DNA of 64,000 bases from Nocardioides palaemonis (GTDB taxonomy: Bacteria; Actinomycetota; Actinomycetes; Propionibacteriales; Nocardioidaceae), in the NCBI RefSeq assembly GCF_018275325.1, contig NZ_JAGVQR010000001.1:2356001-2420000 (forward strand). The letters run 5' to 3'. The notes beneath the pieces are model-generated. The model did not search any database and had not been told where the DNA came from. It saw only the letters and a list, made by a program, of their open reading frames with translations. This document shows positions 7,569-15,059 of the stretch, piece after piece; position 1 is the stretch's first letter; each line of letters begins with the position of its first letter. Position numbers and translations under genes: made by a program.

Positions 7569-9329
7569 GTGGCGGGAGGCTCCTCGGCCGTCCTCGGCGG
7601 CGGCACCCCTCCGGGCGCGAAGTACGGCACGAGCGCCGGCAATGCGTACCTCGTGCTGCGCCCCCGAGCGGACGCGCCCACCTCCCCCTCGACGACGACG
7701 TACACCTTCGACGCCCCCACCCCCGACACCGGCTGGGCCTTCGTCCTCGGCGACATCGACGCCGACCGAGTCCGCGTCACGGCCACGGACGAGGCGGGGT
7801 CGGCCGTCCCTGCCACCGAGGTCGGCTCGTGGTTCCGCGGGAGCTTCAACTACGCCGGCGGTGCTGACCTGCCGGCCTGGGACACCGCGACGTCGACGCT
7901 GACCGGCAATGCCGGAGCGGTCGACACCGACGGCGCGAGCGGGTGGTTCGAGCCCGACGTCCCGATCACCAGCCTCACCCTGACCTTCACCCGTCGCGCG
8001 AGCTTCCCGGTCTACCAGACGTGGTTCGTCAGCCGGGCCCGTCCGATCGGAGGCGCCGTGACCGACATGTCGACCACCGGGGCGTGCCCTCCCGGCGGCG
8101 CCGACCTCGAGCTGCTCTCCCCGACGGGCACCGTGCTCGCACGGACCACCCCCGCCCCCGACGGCACCTACGACTTCGGCGAGCTCGCCACGCAGGTCGG
8201 CTACGTCGTACGCCTCGACGTCCCCGACGGCTGCGTCGTCCTCGGGCCGGCGGAGCAGGAGGTGTCGAACCGGGGCAACGACGGCGACGCGGCCAGCAGG
8301 GCGGACTTCGACGTCCGTGCGGTCGTCCCGCAGCCGGTCAGTGGCACCGTCCGCGACGACGCGGGCAACCCGGTCGCCGGTGTCGTGGTCACCCTCACCG
8401 GCCCGGGCGGCGCCGCCACGACCACCACCGGCGAGGACGGCACCTACCTCTTCGACGACAACGCGACCGGCACCGGCTACACCGTCGCGATCCAGGTGCC
8501 GACCGGTTACACCGCCGGGCCGGGCGGGGTCCAGATCGGCGGCATCGAGGTCGCGACGACCCCGGTCACCGGGCTCGACTTCACCCTCGTCGACCTGCCC
8601 GCCGTCAGCGGCGCCGTCACGGGTGGCGGCGCGGGTCTCGGCGGCGTGCAGGTGGTCCTCACCCCCGTCGGCGGGGGCCCCGCGCGCACGGCTGTCACGA
8701 GGGGCGACGGCACCTACGACGTCGACGACCTCCCGCCGGGCGACTACACCCTCGAGGTCGTCGCCCCCGAGGGGTGGATCGCGCCCGGCCCCCGCACCAT
8801 CACCGTGCCCGCGGGCGGGCTCACCGGGCAGGACGCGGCGCTCACGCGTCCCGGCGCGCTCGGTGGAGCCGTCACGCTCGACGGCTCACCCGCACCCGGG
8901 GTCACCGTCACCGTCCAGGGACCGGGCGGCACCCGCACGCTCACCACCGACGCCGAGGGCCGCTACTTCCTGGACGACCTGCCCGCCGGGACGTGGACGA
9001 TCACGGTGACCGCACCGGGCGGCACCGTCGTCGAGGGCACGGCGTCACGCACCGTGACGATCACGGCCGCGGGCGAGGTCCGCGGCGGCCAGGACTTCGC
9101 CCTCGTGACCGCGGCGCCGACGCCGACCACCTCGCCGACCACCTCGCCGACCCCCTCGCCGACCACCTCGCCGACCCCGACCACCTCCCCCACCACGTCA
9201 CCGACGGCGACACCCACCGGCACACCCACCGACCCTCCGGGAGCCGGCGGCGGCGGTGCCGACGGCGGTTCCGGGACCTTCCTGACACCGGTGGTCCGCC
9301 CGCGTGGCTCGCGGCGGCATCGCTGCTGA
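7569..9329 (+). CDS. Surface protein with repeated prealbumin-like domains, 3' frameshift and no signal peptide
   Basis: About 586 residues in this frame. An N-terminal domain (roughly residues 1-160, with TGWAFVLGDIDADRV) is followed by about four tandem carboxypeptidase-regulatory/SdrB-like beta domains (for example VSGTVRDDAGNPVAGVVVTL and SGAVTGGGAGLGGVQVVL), then a Pro-Thr-Ser wall-spanning linker. The reading ends FLTPVVRPRGSRRHRC, but the overlapping -1 frame carries LPDTGG, a hydrophobic span and RRRRKS, so one base appears lost near 9277. The frame is open upstream to a TAG at 7491 without an ATG or GTG before 7569 and without a signal sequence, so the 5' end is also abnormal. It is probably a decaying or mis-sequenced sortase substrate; a class E sortase gene faces it. 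Confidence 0.75.
   Translation: MAGGSSAVLGGGTPPGAKYGTSAGNAYLVLRPRADAPTSPSTTTYTFDAPTPDTGWAFVLGDIDADRVRVTATDEAGSAVPATEVGSWFRGSFNYAGGADLPAWDTATSTLTGNAGAVDTDGASGWFEPDVPITSLTLTFTRRASFPVYQTWFVSRARPIGGAVTDMSTTGACPPGGADLELLSPTGTVLARTTPAPDGTYDFGELATQVGYVVRLDVPDGCVVLGPAEQEVSNRGNDGDAASRADFDVRAVVPQPVSGTVRDDAGNPVAGVVVTLTGPGGAATTTTGEDGTYLFDDNATGTGYTVAIQVPTGYTAGPGGVQIGGIEVATTPVTGLDFTLVDLPAVSGAVTGGGAGLGGVQVVLTPVGGGPARTAVTRGDGTYDVDDLPPGDYTLEVVAPEGWIAPGPRTITVPAGGLTGQDAALTRPGALGGAVTLDGSPAPGVTVTVQGPGGTRTLTTDAEGRYFLDDLPAGTWTITVTAPGGTVVEGTASRTVTITAAGEVRGGQDFALVTAAPTPTTSPTTSPTPSPTTSPTPTTSPTTSPTATPTGTPTDPPGAGGGGADGGSGTFLTPVVRPRGSRRHRC
9118..9235 (+). repeat. Pro-Thr-Ser linker repeat (12-bp unit ACCTCGCCGACC)
   Basis: Imperfect tandem copies of ACCTCGCCGACC and shorter ACCCCG variants encode a TTSPTPSPTTSPTP-type linker. 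Such low-complexity segments let the protein span the cell wall, and they are prone to length change. Confidence 0.8.
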
Positions 9330-9385
9330 TGGTGACCGGCGGAGTCGCGCTGGTGGTGGCCGCGAGGCGACGCCGTAAGTCCTGA
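9278..9385 (+). other. Out-of-frame LPXTG cell-wall anchor of the preceding surface protein
   Basis: Read in the frame starting at 9278, the sequence gives LPDTGG, then a hydrophobic span (PAWLAAASLLMVTGGVALVV) and the positive tail AARRRRKS before a stop at 9383-9385. This is a complete sortase sorting signal displaced by one base from the main frame. Adding one C to the CC at 9277-9278 would restore GSGT-LPDTGG. Confidence 0.85.
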
Positions 9386-9390
9386 GCCGT

Positions 9391-10074
9391 TCAAGGCTCC
9401 GTGCGCTCGCGCGACACGAGGTGCCCGAACGCGACGAGGCGGTCGTCGGTGTGGAACAGCTCCGCGCACGTGGTCAGGGTGAGCAGGTGGTCCTCCCCCG
9501 GCCGGGGCCCCACCGACCCGACCGGGTTCGACGGCTCGGGGTCGAGCACCCAGGTCCCGGTGAAGGGCACCGTCAGGTCGGCGCCCCCGGTGTCGAGCAC
9601 GTAGGTGTAGGTCCACGACCGCGTCTCCACCACGACCTCGTCGCCCGGCCGGAGGTCGGGCATGTCGCGCAGCGGCTCCCCGTGGGTCACCCGGTGGCCG
9701 GCCAGGGCGAAGTTGCCCCTCCCGCCCGGCGCCGCGCCGTCGGTGAAGCGCCCCAGGCCCGCGGTGAGGACGTCGTCGCCCGTGCCCTCCAGCAGCGGCA
9801 CCGCGTGGTCGGCGCCGAACCGCGGGATGTGCACGATCGCCGACACGGTGCCGTGGTCGGTGTCCAGGGAGCCGGACGCGCGGTCTCCCCCGTCCTCGGC
9901 CCACGCCCGGCGGGCGTCCTCGACGAGCGCGCGCTGGGTCCGCCCGGACACCACGTTCGTCCCCCAGAGCTGCCACGCGACGTAGCCGCCGAGGACGAGC
10001 CCGGCGAGCACGAGCAGCACGCCGACGCGCCGCATCCACGCGCCGCGGACGTCGGCGGTGGCGGCGGTGGACAC
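9391..10074 (-). CDS. Class E sortase
   Basis: 227-residue membrane-anchored transpeptidase. One N-terminal span (VGVLLVLAGLVLGGYVAW) is followed by an extracytoplasmic sortase domain with IVHIPRFG, the catalytic His in LAGHRVTHG, the catalytic Cys in LTLTTCAE and the Arg in DDRLVAFG. Class E sortases attach proteins to the actinobacterial cell wall; characterised ones prefer LAXTG, while the neighbouring substrate has LPDTG. The start is taken as GTG at 10074, seven bases after GGAAG; the frame stays open far upstream but runs over the ABC-F gene there. It converges on the surface-protein gene, five bases from the restored stop. Confidence 0.88.
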   Translation of the reverse strand: MSTAATADVRGAWMRRVGVLLVLAGLVLGGYVAWQLWGTNVVSGRTQRALVEDARRAWAEDGGDRASGSLDTDHGTVSAIVHIPRFGADHAVPLLEGTGDDVLTAGLGRFTDGAAPGGRGNFALAGHRVTHGEPLRDMPDLRPGDEVVVETRSWTYTYVLDTGGADLTVPFTGTWVLDPEPSNPVGSVGPRPGEDHLLTLTTCAELFHTDDRLVAFGHLVSRERTEP

Positions 10075-10128
10075 GTGACGAGTCTTCCACTGGCGCACGC
10101 TCGCTGTCCGGCCGATAGGCTCCGCGCC

Positions 10129-11772
10129 GTGCCAGCCACGCTCGTCGCCAAGGACCTGTCCGGCGGACACGGTCACCGCGTGCTCTTCGAGGGGCTCGAC
10201 CTCACCGTCGCCCCGGGCGACGTGATCGGAGTCGTCGGGGCCAACGGGGCCGGCAAGTCCACGCTGCTCTCCCTCCTCGCCGGTGCGTCGGAGCCGATGG
10301 CGGGCACGGTCTCCTGCGCCCCGAGCGACGCGTTCGTCGGCCTGCTGCCGCAGGAGCACGAGCGGGTGCCGGGCGAGACGGTCGGCGCCTACGTCGCCCG
10401 CCGCACCGGCGCCGCCCGTGCGACGGCCGACATGGAGGCGGCCGCGGCCGGCCTCGGCTCCGGGGACCTCGGGGCCGACGACGCGTACGCCGTCGCGTTC
10501 GACCGCTGGATGGCAAGCGGCGCCGCCGACCTCGACGACCGGATCGCCCCGGTGCTCGACGACCTCGGCCTCGACGTCGGCGCCGACGCGCTGATGACGT
10601 CGCTGTCCGGCGGCCAGGCGGCCCGGGTGGCGCTCGCGGCGCTGCTGCTGAGCCGCTTCGACGTGGTCCTGCTCGACGAGCCCACCAACGACCTCGACCT
10701 CGACGGCCTCGCCCGCCTCGAGGCGTTCGTCCAGGGGCTGCGGGGCGGCGTCGTGCTGGTCTCGCACGACCGCGAGTTCCTCGCCCGGTGCGTCACCCGC
10801 GTCGTCGAGCTCGACCTCGCCCAGCACCAGGTGCACGTCCACGACGGCGGCTACGACTCGTTCCTCGAGGAGCGCGCGATCGCCCGGCGGCACGCACGGG
10901 AGGCCTACGAGCAGTACGCCGCGACCCGCGCCGACCTCGTCTCGCGCGCCCGCACGCAGCGCGAGTGGAGCTCGCAGGGCGTGCGCAACGCGATGCGCAA
11001 GAACCCCGACAACGACAAGATCCGCCGCAAGGCCGCCACCGAGTCGTCGGAGAAGCAGGCGCAGAAGGTGCGCCAGATGGAGTCACGGATCGCGCGGCTC
11101 GAGGAGGTCGAGGAGCCGCGCAAGGAGTGGGTGCTGCAGTTCGACATCGCCGCCGCACCCCGTTCGAGCTCCGTCGTCGCCACACTCAACGCCGCGACCG
11201 TCCACCTCGGCGACTTCGTCCTCGGGCCCGTGTCCCTCCAGGTCGACGCCGGCGACCGGATCGGCATCACCGGCCCCAACGGGGCCGGCAAGACCACCCT
11301 CCTCAGGCTGCTCCTCGGCGGCACCACCCCCGACGCAGGCTCGGCGTCGCTCGGCGCGTCGGTCGCCGTCGGCGTGATCGACCAGGCCCGCACCACGCTC
11401 GACGAGGCGCTGCCGCTCGGCGCCGCCTTCGAGTCCGCCGTCCCGGACCTCACCCAGGCCGAGGTCCGCACCCTGCTCGCGAAGTTCGGCCTGAAGGCCG
11501 ACCAGGTCCTCAGCGAGGTGGGGCGCCTCTCCCCCGGCGAGCGCACCCGCGCCGCGATGGCCCTGCTCCAGGCCCGCGGGGTCAACCTGCTGGTCCTCGA
11601 CGAGCCAACCAACCACCTCGACCTCCCCGCCATCGAGCAGCTCGAGCAGGCGCTCGCGTCCTACGACGGCGCGCTGCTGCTCGTCTCGCACGACCGGCGG
11701 CTGCTGGAGAACGTCGACCTCGACCAGCGCTGGGAGGTCGACGGCGGGCAGGTCGTGCTCCGGCACGTCTGA
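10129..11772 (+). CDS. ABC-F family ATP-binding protein
   Basis: 547-residue soluble protein with two ABC ATPase domains and no membrane part, as in ABC-F translation factors that act at the ribosomal E site or protect against antibiotics. Domain 1 has Walker A GANGAGKST, signature SLSGGQAAR and Walker B VVLLDEPTND; domain 2 has GPNGAGKTT, RLSPGERTR and LLVLDEPTNH. A charged linker between them (about residues 240-340, with RTQREWSSQGVRNAMRK) is the P-site-interacting arm. GTG at 10129 lies seven bases after TAGGCT (10116-10121), giving a leaderless start. Specific target or drug cannot be told from sequence. Confidence 0.92.
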   Translation: MPATLVAKDLSGGHGHRVLFEGLDLTVAPGDVIGVVGANGAGKSTLLSLLAGASEPMAGTVSCAPSDAFVGLLPQEHERVPGETVGAYVARRTGAARATADMEAAAAGLGSGDLGADDAYAVAFDRWMASGAADLDDRIAPVLDDLGLDVGADALMTSLSGGQAARVALAALLLSRFDVVLLDEPTNDLDLDGLARLEAFVQGLRGGVVLVSHDREFLARCVTRVVELDLAQHQVHVHDGGYDSFLEERAIARRHAREAYEQYAATRADLVSRARTQREWSSQGVRNAMRKNPDNDKIRRKAATESSEKQAQKVRQMESRIARLEEVEEPRKEWVLQFDIAAAPRSSSVVATLNAATVHLGDFVLGPVSLQVDAGDRIGITGPNGAGKTTLLRLLLGGTTPDAGSASLGASVAVGVIDQARTTLDEALPLGAAFESAVPDLTQAEVRTLLAKFGLKADQVLSEVGRLSPGERTRAAMALLQARGVNLLVLDEPTNHLDLPAIEQLEQALASYDGALLLVSHDRRLLENVDLDQRWEVDGGQVVLRHV

Positions 11773-11783
11773 GCGCGACGCGG

Positions 11784-12695
11784 TCAGCGTCGACGCCGCA
11801 CGCCCCACCACCGCCAGCCGCCGCGCTCGCCCTCGCGGTCCGCGCGCGGCGCCAGGACGTTGCCCGGGTCATCGGGGACGCGGGGCCCGCGCAGGACCAC
11901 GCGGTCGACCAGCACCGGAGCGAGGACGTCGTAGACCCCGGGCAGCAGGCGAAACCCTGCCACCGCGAGCCGGTTCGCCGGACCGACGTGCACCATCCGC
12001 CGCGGACGGTCGAGGGCACGTACGCACGCCCGCGCGACCGCGTCCGGCGCCACGACCGGCGGGGGCGCGTGCCCGCGACGGCCCGCCCAGGTCCCGCCCT
12101 GCTCGTAGATCGGCGTGTCGATCGCCCCCGGCAGCACGAGGGTGACGTGGAGGTCGCGCTCGCGGCGGGTCTCGGCCTGCAGCGAGCGCACGAGGCCGAG
12201 CTGCCCCCACTTGGCGGTGCAGTAGGTCGACATCGACGGCACCGCGATCTCGGCCAGCAGCGACGACACCACGACCAGCGAGCCGCCGCCCGACCTGCGA
12301 AGCGCCGGCAGCGCCGCGCGCGCGAGCTCGAAGGTGCCCTGCACCGCGACCCGGGTGACCCGGTCGAAGGCCTCCGCATCGACCTGCTCCACGGTGCCGT
12401 AGGCCATGACCTGCGCGGAGGTGATCACGACGTCGACCCGCCCGAACCGGGCGAGCGTCGCGTCCACGGCACCCGCCGCCGAACCCGGCTCGGCCAGGTC
12501 GGTCACGAGGCCGACCGCGTCCGTCGCCCCCAGGTCGACGAGCTCGCGCGCCACGGCGTCGACCCGATCGGCCGCGCGGGCCGCGACCGCGACGCGCGCT
12601 CCCTCCGCGGCCAGCCGCCGCGCCGTGGCGAGCCCGATCCCCGACGTGCCGCCGACCACCAGCACCGCGCGTGCCGCCGCCTCCTGCTCAGCCAT
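11784..12695 (-). CDS. SDR family oxidoreductase (second of a coupled pair)
   Basis: 303-residue SDR. It has LVVGGTSGIGLATA for NAD(P) binding, VVITSAQVM in place of the usual NAG strand, a catalytic Ser in VVVSSLLA and Tyr-x3-Lys in YCTAKWG. A C-terminal extension after about residue 230 (PVLVDRVVLRGPRVPDD and a basic tail) resembles that of the upstream SDR, so the two look like an old tandem duplication. The start ATG at 12695 lies eight bases inside the end of the upstream gene, implying translational coupling. The substrate is unknown. Confidence 0.88.
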   Translation of the reverse strand: MAEQEAAARAVLVVGGTSGIGLATARRLAAEGARVAVAARAADRVDAVARELVDLGATDAVGLVTDLAEPGSAAGAVDATLARFGRVDVVITSAQVMAYGTVEQVDAEAFDRVTRVAVQGTFELARAALPALRRSGGGSLVVVSSLLAEIAVPSMSTYCTAKWGQLGLVRSLQAETRRERDLHVTLVLPGAIDTPIYEQGGTWAGRRGHAPPPVVAPDAVARACVRALDRPRRMVHVGPANRLAVAGFRLLPGVYDVLAPVLVDRVVLRGPRVPDDPGNVLAPRADREGERGGWRWWGVRRRR

Positions 12696-13569
12696 CGCGC
12701 ACCTGCCCGGTCCGCGCACCCGAGTCGCGCCTGCGGTGCGACACCCGCTCGAAGACCGGGCCGACGAGGCGGTCCCACGCCCGCGGGGCGAGCACGAAGG
12801 CCGCGATCAGGGCGTGGTTGGCGACCGAGGTCTGCACTGTGCCCCGTCGGCGCTCCGCGGCGCGGACCACCACCCGGGCGACCGCCTCGGGCGAGAGGAC
12901 CGGCGGCGGGGGGACGTTGACCGCGCCGGCGTCGTCGAGCGCCTCGTCGTAGATCTCGGTGTCCACGCTGCCGGGCGAGACGTGCACGATGCGCACCCCG
13001 GGGACGTCGAGGTTCTCGATCCGCAGCTGGCGGGCGAGTGCCCGCACGCCCCACTTCGACACGACGTACGGCGTCATCCCCGGCACTGCGACGTGCCCGA
13101 GCAGCGACCCGACGAGCACCAGGGTGCCGCGACCCTGCTCGCGCAGCAGCGGCACGACATGGCGCGCCACGGCCATCGCGCCCAGCAGGTTGGTGTCCAC
13201 GACCTGCCGAGCATGGTCGGCGTCCGCGTCCTCGGTCCGACCGTAGGTCACGATGCCCGCGCAGTGGACGACGCGGTCCACCCGGCCGTGCCGGTCACGC
13301 GCGTCTCGCACTGCGGCGGCGACGTCGTCGTCGACCGTGACGTCGCACGCACTCACCCAGGCCGACGCCGCGCCCGCGGAGCGGCAGTCCGCGGCGGCCT
13401 CCTCGAGGTCGTCGACGCGGCGGGCGAGCAGGCCGACGTGGTCACCGCGACGCGCGAGCGCCAGCGCGGTGGCGCGACCGATGCCGCTCGAGGCGCCGAC
13501 CACCAGCGTCACGTCGCCGTGCGTGCGCGCCCCCGGATCCTGCACCCGCACACCTCCCGACGTCGTCAC
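12688..13569 (-). CDS. SDR family oxidoreductase (first of a coupled pair)
   Basis: 293-residue SDR with LVVGASSGIGRATALALARR, VVHCAGIVTYG, catalytic Ser in VLVGSLLG and YVVSKWG for Tyr-x3-Lys. Family features continue with PGSVDTEIYDEA and a C-terminal region ending in a basic tail. The start is placed at GTG 13569, five bases after a TAGCGT box (plus-strand 13575-13580); further GTGs at codons 7 and 9 are possible. It overlaps the next SDR gene by eight bases. Both proteins keep a WG after the catalytic lysine, which supports common descent. Confidence 0.87.
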   Translation of the reverse strand: MTTSGGVRVQDPGARTHGDVTLVVGASSGIGRATALALARRGDHVGLLARRVDDLEEAAADCRSAGAASAWVSACDVTVDDDVAAAVRDARDRHGRVDRVVHCAGIVTYGRTEDADADHARQVVDTNLLGAMAVARHVVPLLREQGRGTLVLVGSLLGHVAVPGMTPYVVSKWGVRALARQLRIENLDVPGVRIVHVSPGSVDTEIYDEALDDAGAVNVPPPPVLSPEAVARVVVRAAERRRGTVQTSVANHALIAAFVLAPRAWDRLVGPVFERVSHRRRDSGARTGQVRDG

Positions 13570-13883
13570 GATCGACGCTACCGACCGGGCCGTGGCGCCG
13601 GGCCACCTGTGGGGATGGCCCGTGACCGTCAGGGTCGGCCCGGAGGTGCTGGTCATCAAGCGGTACCACGGCGGCGTCCACCACGCGGTCCTGCTGGGTG
13701 GGAGTGTCGAGTGGACTCTGTCGAGCGCATCAAGCGCTTCTTCGGTCGCTGCGGCGCATCGTCCGCTGACCGACTAGCGAGGGCACTCGTCGACTCAGAC
13801 GATTACTCAATCAGCGAGATCGTGCTGCTCACAGCGCAAGCTTTCCCTGACGAACTGTCCACTGCGGTCTTAACCTTCCGTGC
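13570..13883. other. Intergenic stretch with one doubtful small ORF
   Basis: Between the SDR pair and the HIRAN gene the composition falls towards lower GC from about 13710 on. A plus-strand ORF at 13711-14040 (GTG start, GGGAG seven bases upstream) begins MDSVERIKRFFGRCGASSAD and continues as a plausible helical peptide until it enters the HIRAN gene in another frame. It may be a degraded gene end or a small overlapping gene; no family is recognised. A TAACCT box at 13871-13876 fits the promoter of the HIRAN gene. Confidence 0.4.
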
Positions 13884-14909
13884 ATGGGTTGGTTCAGCCG
13901 TAACAAGCCGTCAACTGCACCTGCGAGTCCCAAGCCGGACTGGTACCTCGACCCGGCTGGGTCGGGACAGCTTCGCTTCTGGGACGGTGCCGTCTGGACA
14001 GACCACTACGCTCCGACGCCCGAACGACAGGAGCCGATAGCAAGCGCCCCCTCGGCTCGCCAATCGGCGCGTGGAGTCTCACGGCCATTCGGCAAACCTC
14101 TCTCGCCATGGTCCGAGAAGCTCGCCTACCAGGAGATTGTCGGGGAGTCATTCCACCAGGAAGCGTTCAGAGCGATCGCCGCTGAGTACGGCCAGCGCAG
14201 CGTGCCAGACCATGGCTACGAGGTCCCAGAAGCCGTTGCGGCGATCGTCGCTGACCCGGACAACAAGTTCGACCCCAATGCCATTGCCGTGTGGGTAGGC
14301 GGAAGGCACCTCGTTGGGCACCTTCCACGGAACGTCGCAGCCGAGTACGCACCCAAGCTCGAGACACTCGAGAGTGGCTCCTATCTTCAGGTGCCGGCTC
14401 GAGTCTGGATCGGACGGGACGACTGGGACCGAGAGACGGGCGAACCACGACAGGGCGGTGTTCGAGGCAGCGTCAGCGTTCGACTGCCCGAATCCGCCGG
14501 TATCACCCCGTTCAATGACCTCCCCGACGAACCACACAGTGTGTTGCCCTGGGGCCGAGCCATCCAGATCACCGGCGAGGAACTCCACATGGACGTGTTG
14601 CGCACCTTTGCGCTCGGAACCGACCCCCGCCACGTGGCAGCCACACTTCACGTCGTCGACGAGGCCCGAAAGGCCGGAGCAGCCGTACGGCTCGTGGAAG
14701 TCCGCCTCGACGGCCAACGCGTTGGCGTGATGAGCAAAGCCATCAGCGAGCAAGTACAGGACCTCGTCGCGTTCGTCGCCAGCAAGGACCGGCTGCCCGT
14801 CGCACGGGCCATCGTCAAAGGGTCGGACCTGCGCGCGGATGTCACCGTGCACGTCGCGCGGACGAGCGAGGTCCCGCACAAGTGGCTCGACAGGGTCGAG
14901 GACGCATGA
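13884..14909 (+). CDS. DUF2510-HIRAN domain protein of atypical composition
   Basis: 341-residue protein. A DUF2510 motif at about residues 18-45 (PDWYLDPAGSGQLRFWDGAV followed by WT) is an actinobacterial N-terminal module. A HIRAN domain follows at about residues 85-160, with QEIVGESFHQEAFR and DPDNKFDPNAIAVWVGGRH and the closing VGHLPRN. HIRAN domains recognise free 3' DNA ends in helicases such as HLTF, so a DNA-repair or DNA-defence role is possible but unproven. The C-terminal 160 residues are unassigned. Third-position GC is clearly lower than in neighbouring genes, suggesting acquisition. ATG at 13884 follows TAACCT by seven bases. Confidence 0.82.
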   Translation: MGWFSRNKPSTAPASPKPDWYLDPAGSGQLRFWDGAVWTDHYAPTPERQEPIASAPSARQSARGVSRPFGKPLSPWSEKLAYQEIVGESFHQEAFRAIAAEYGQRSVPDHGYEVPEAVAAIVADPDNKFDPNAIAVWVGGRHLVGHLPRNVAAEYAPKLETLESGSYLQVPARVWIGRDDWDRETGEPRQGGVRGSVSVRLPESAGITPFNDLPDEPHSVLPWGRAIQITGEELHMDVLRTFALGTDPRHVAATLHVVDEARKAGAAVRLVEVRLDGQRVGVMSKAISEQVQDLVAFVASKDRLPVARAIVKGSDLRADVTVHVARTSEVPHKWLDRVEDA

Positions 14910-15059
14910 CGAGAGCTGAGCGCAGCATGCCGGTGGACGCTCAGCTCGACGCACGACAGCAATCGGGGCCGACTGCATCTGTCACACCTGCAAGAGAACA
15001 GGTATCAGCCTGCGCAGACAATCGAGCCACTGTCGGACCCCTCCCCTAGCATCGAACAC

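Noticed and set aside
9118..9235. Regular short repeats that could suggest a CRISPR array
   Set aside because: The units are 12 bp without spacers, in frame, and encode a Pro-Thr-Ser linker. No cas genes are present in the window.
9271..9295. Programmed -1 frameshifting in the surface protein
   Set aside because: The site has no X-XXY-YYZ slippery heptamer, and a simple C-run contraction explains it. The missing signal peptide also points to decay or sequence error.
13711..14040. Small ORF (109 codons) before and into the HIRAN gene as a firm gene
   Set aside because: The first 60 codons look plausible and have a GGGAG site, but the last 50 overlap the HIRAN gene in another frame and no family is known; kept only as a note.
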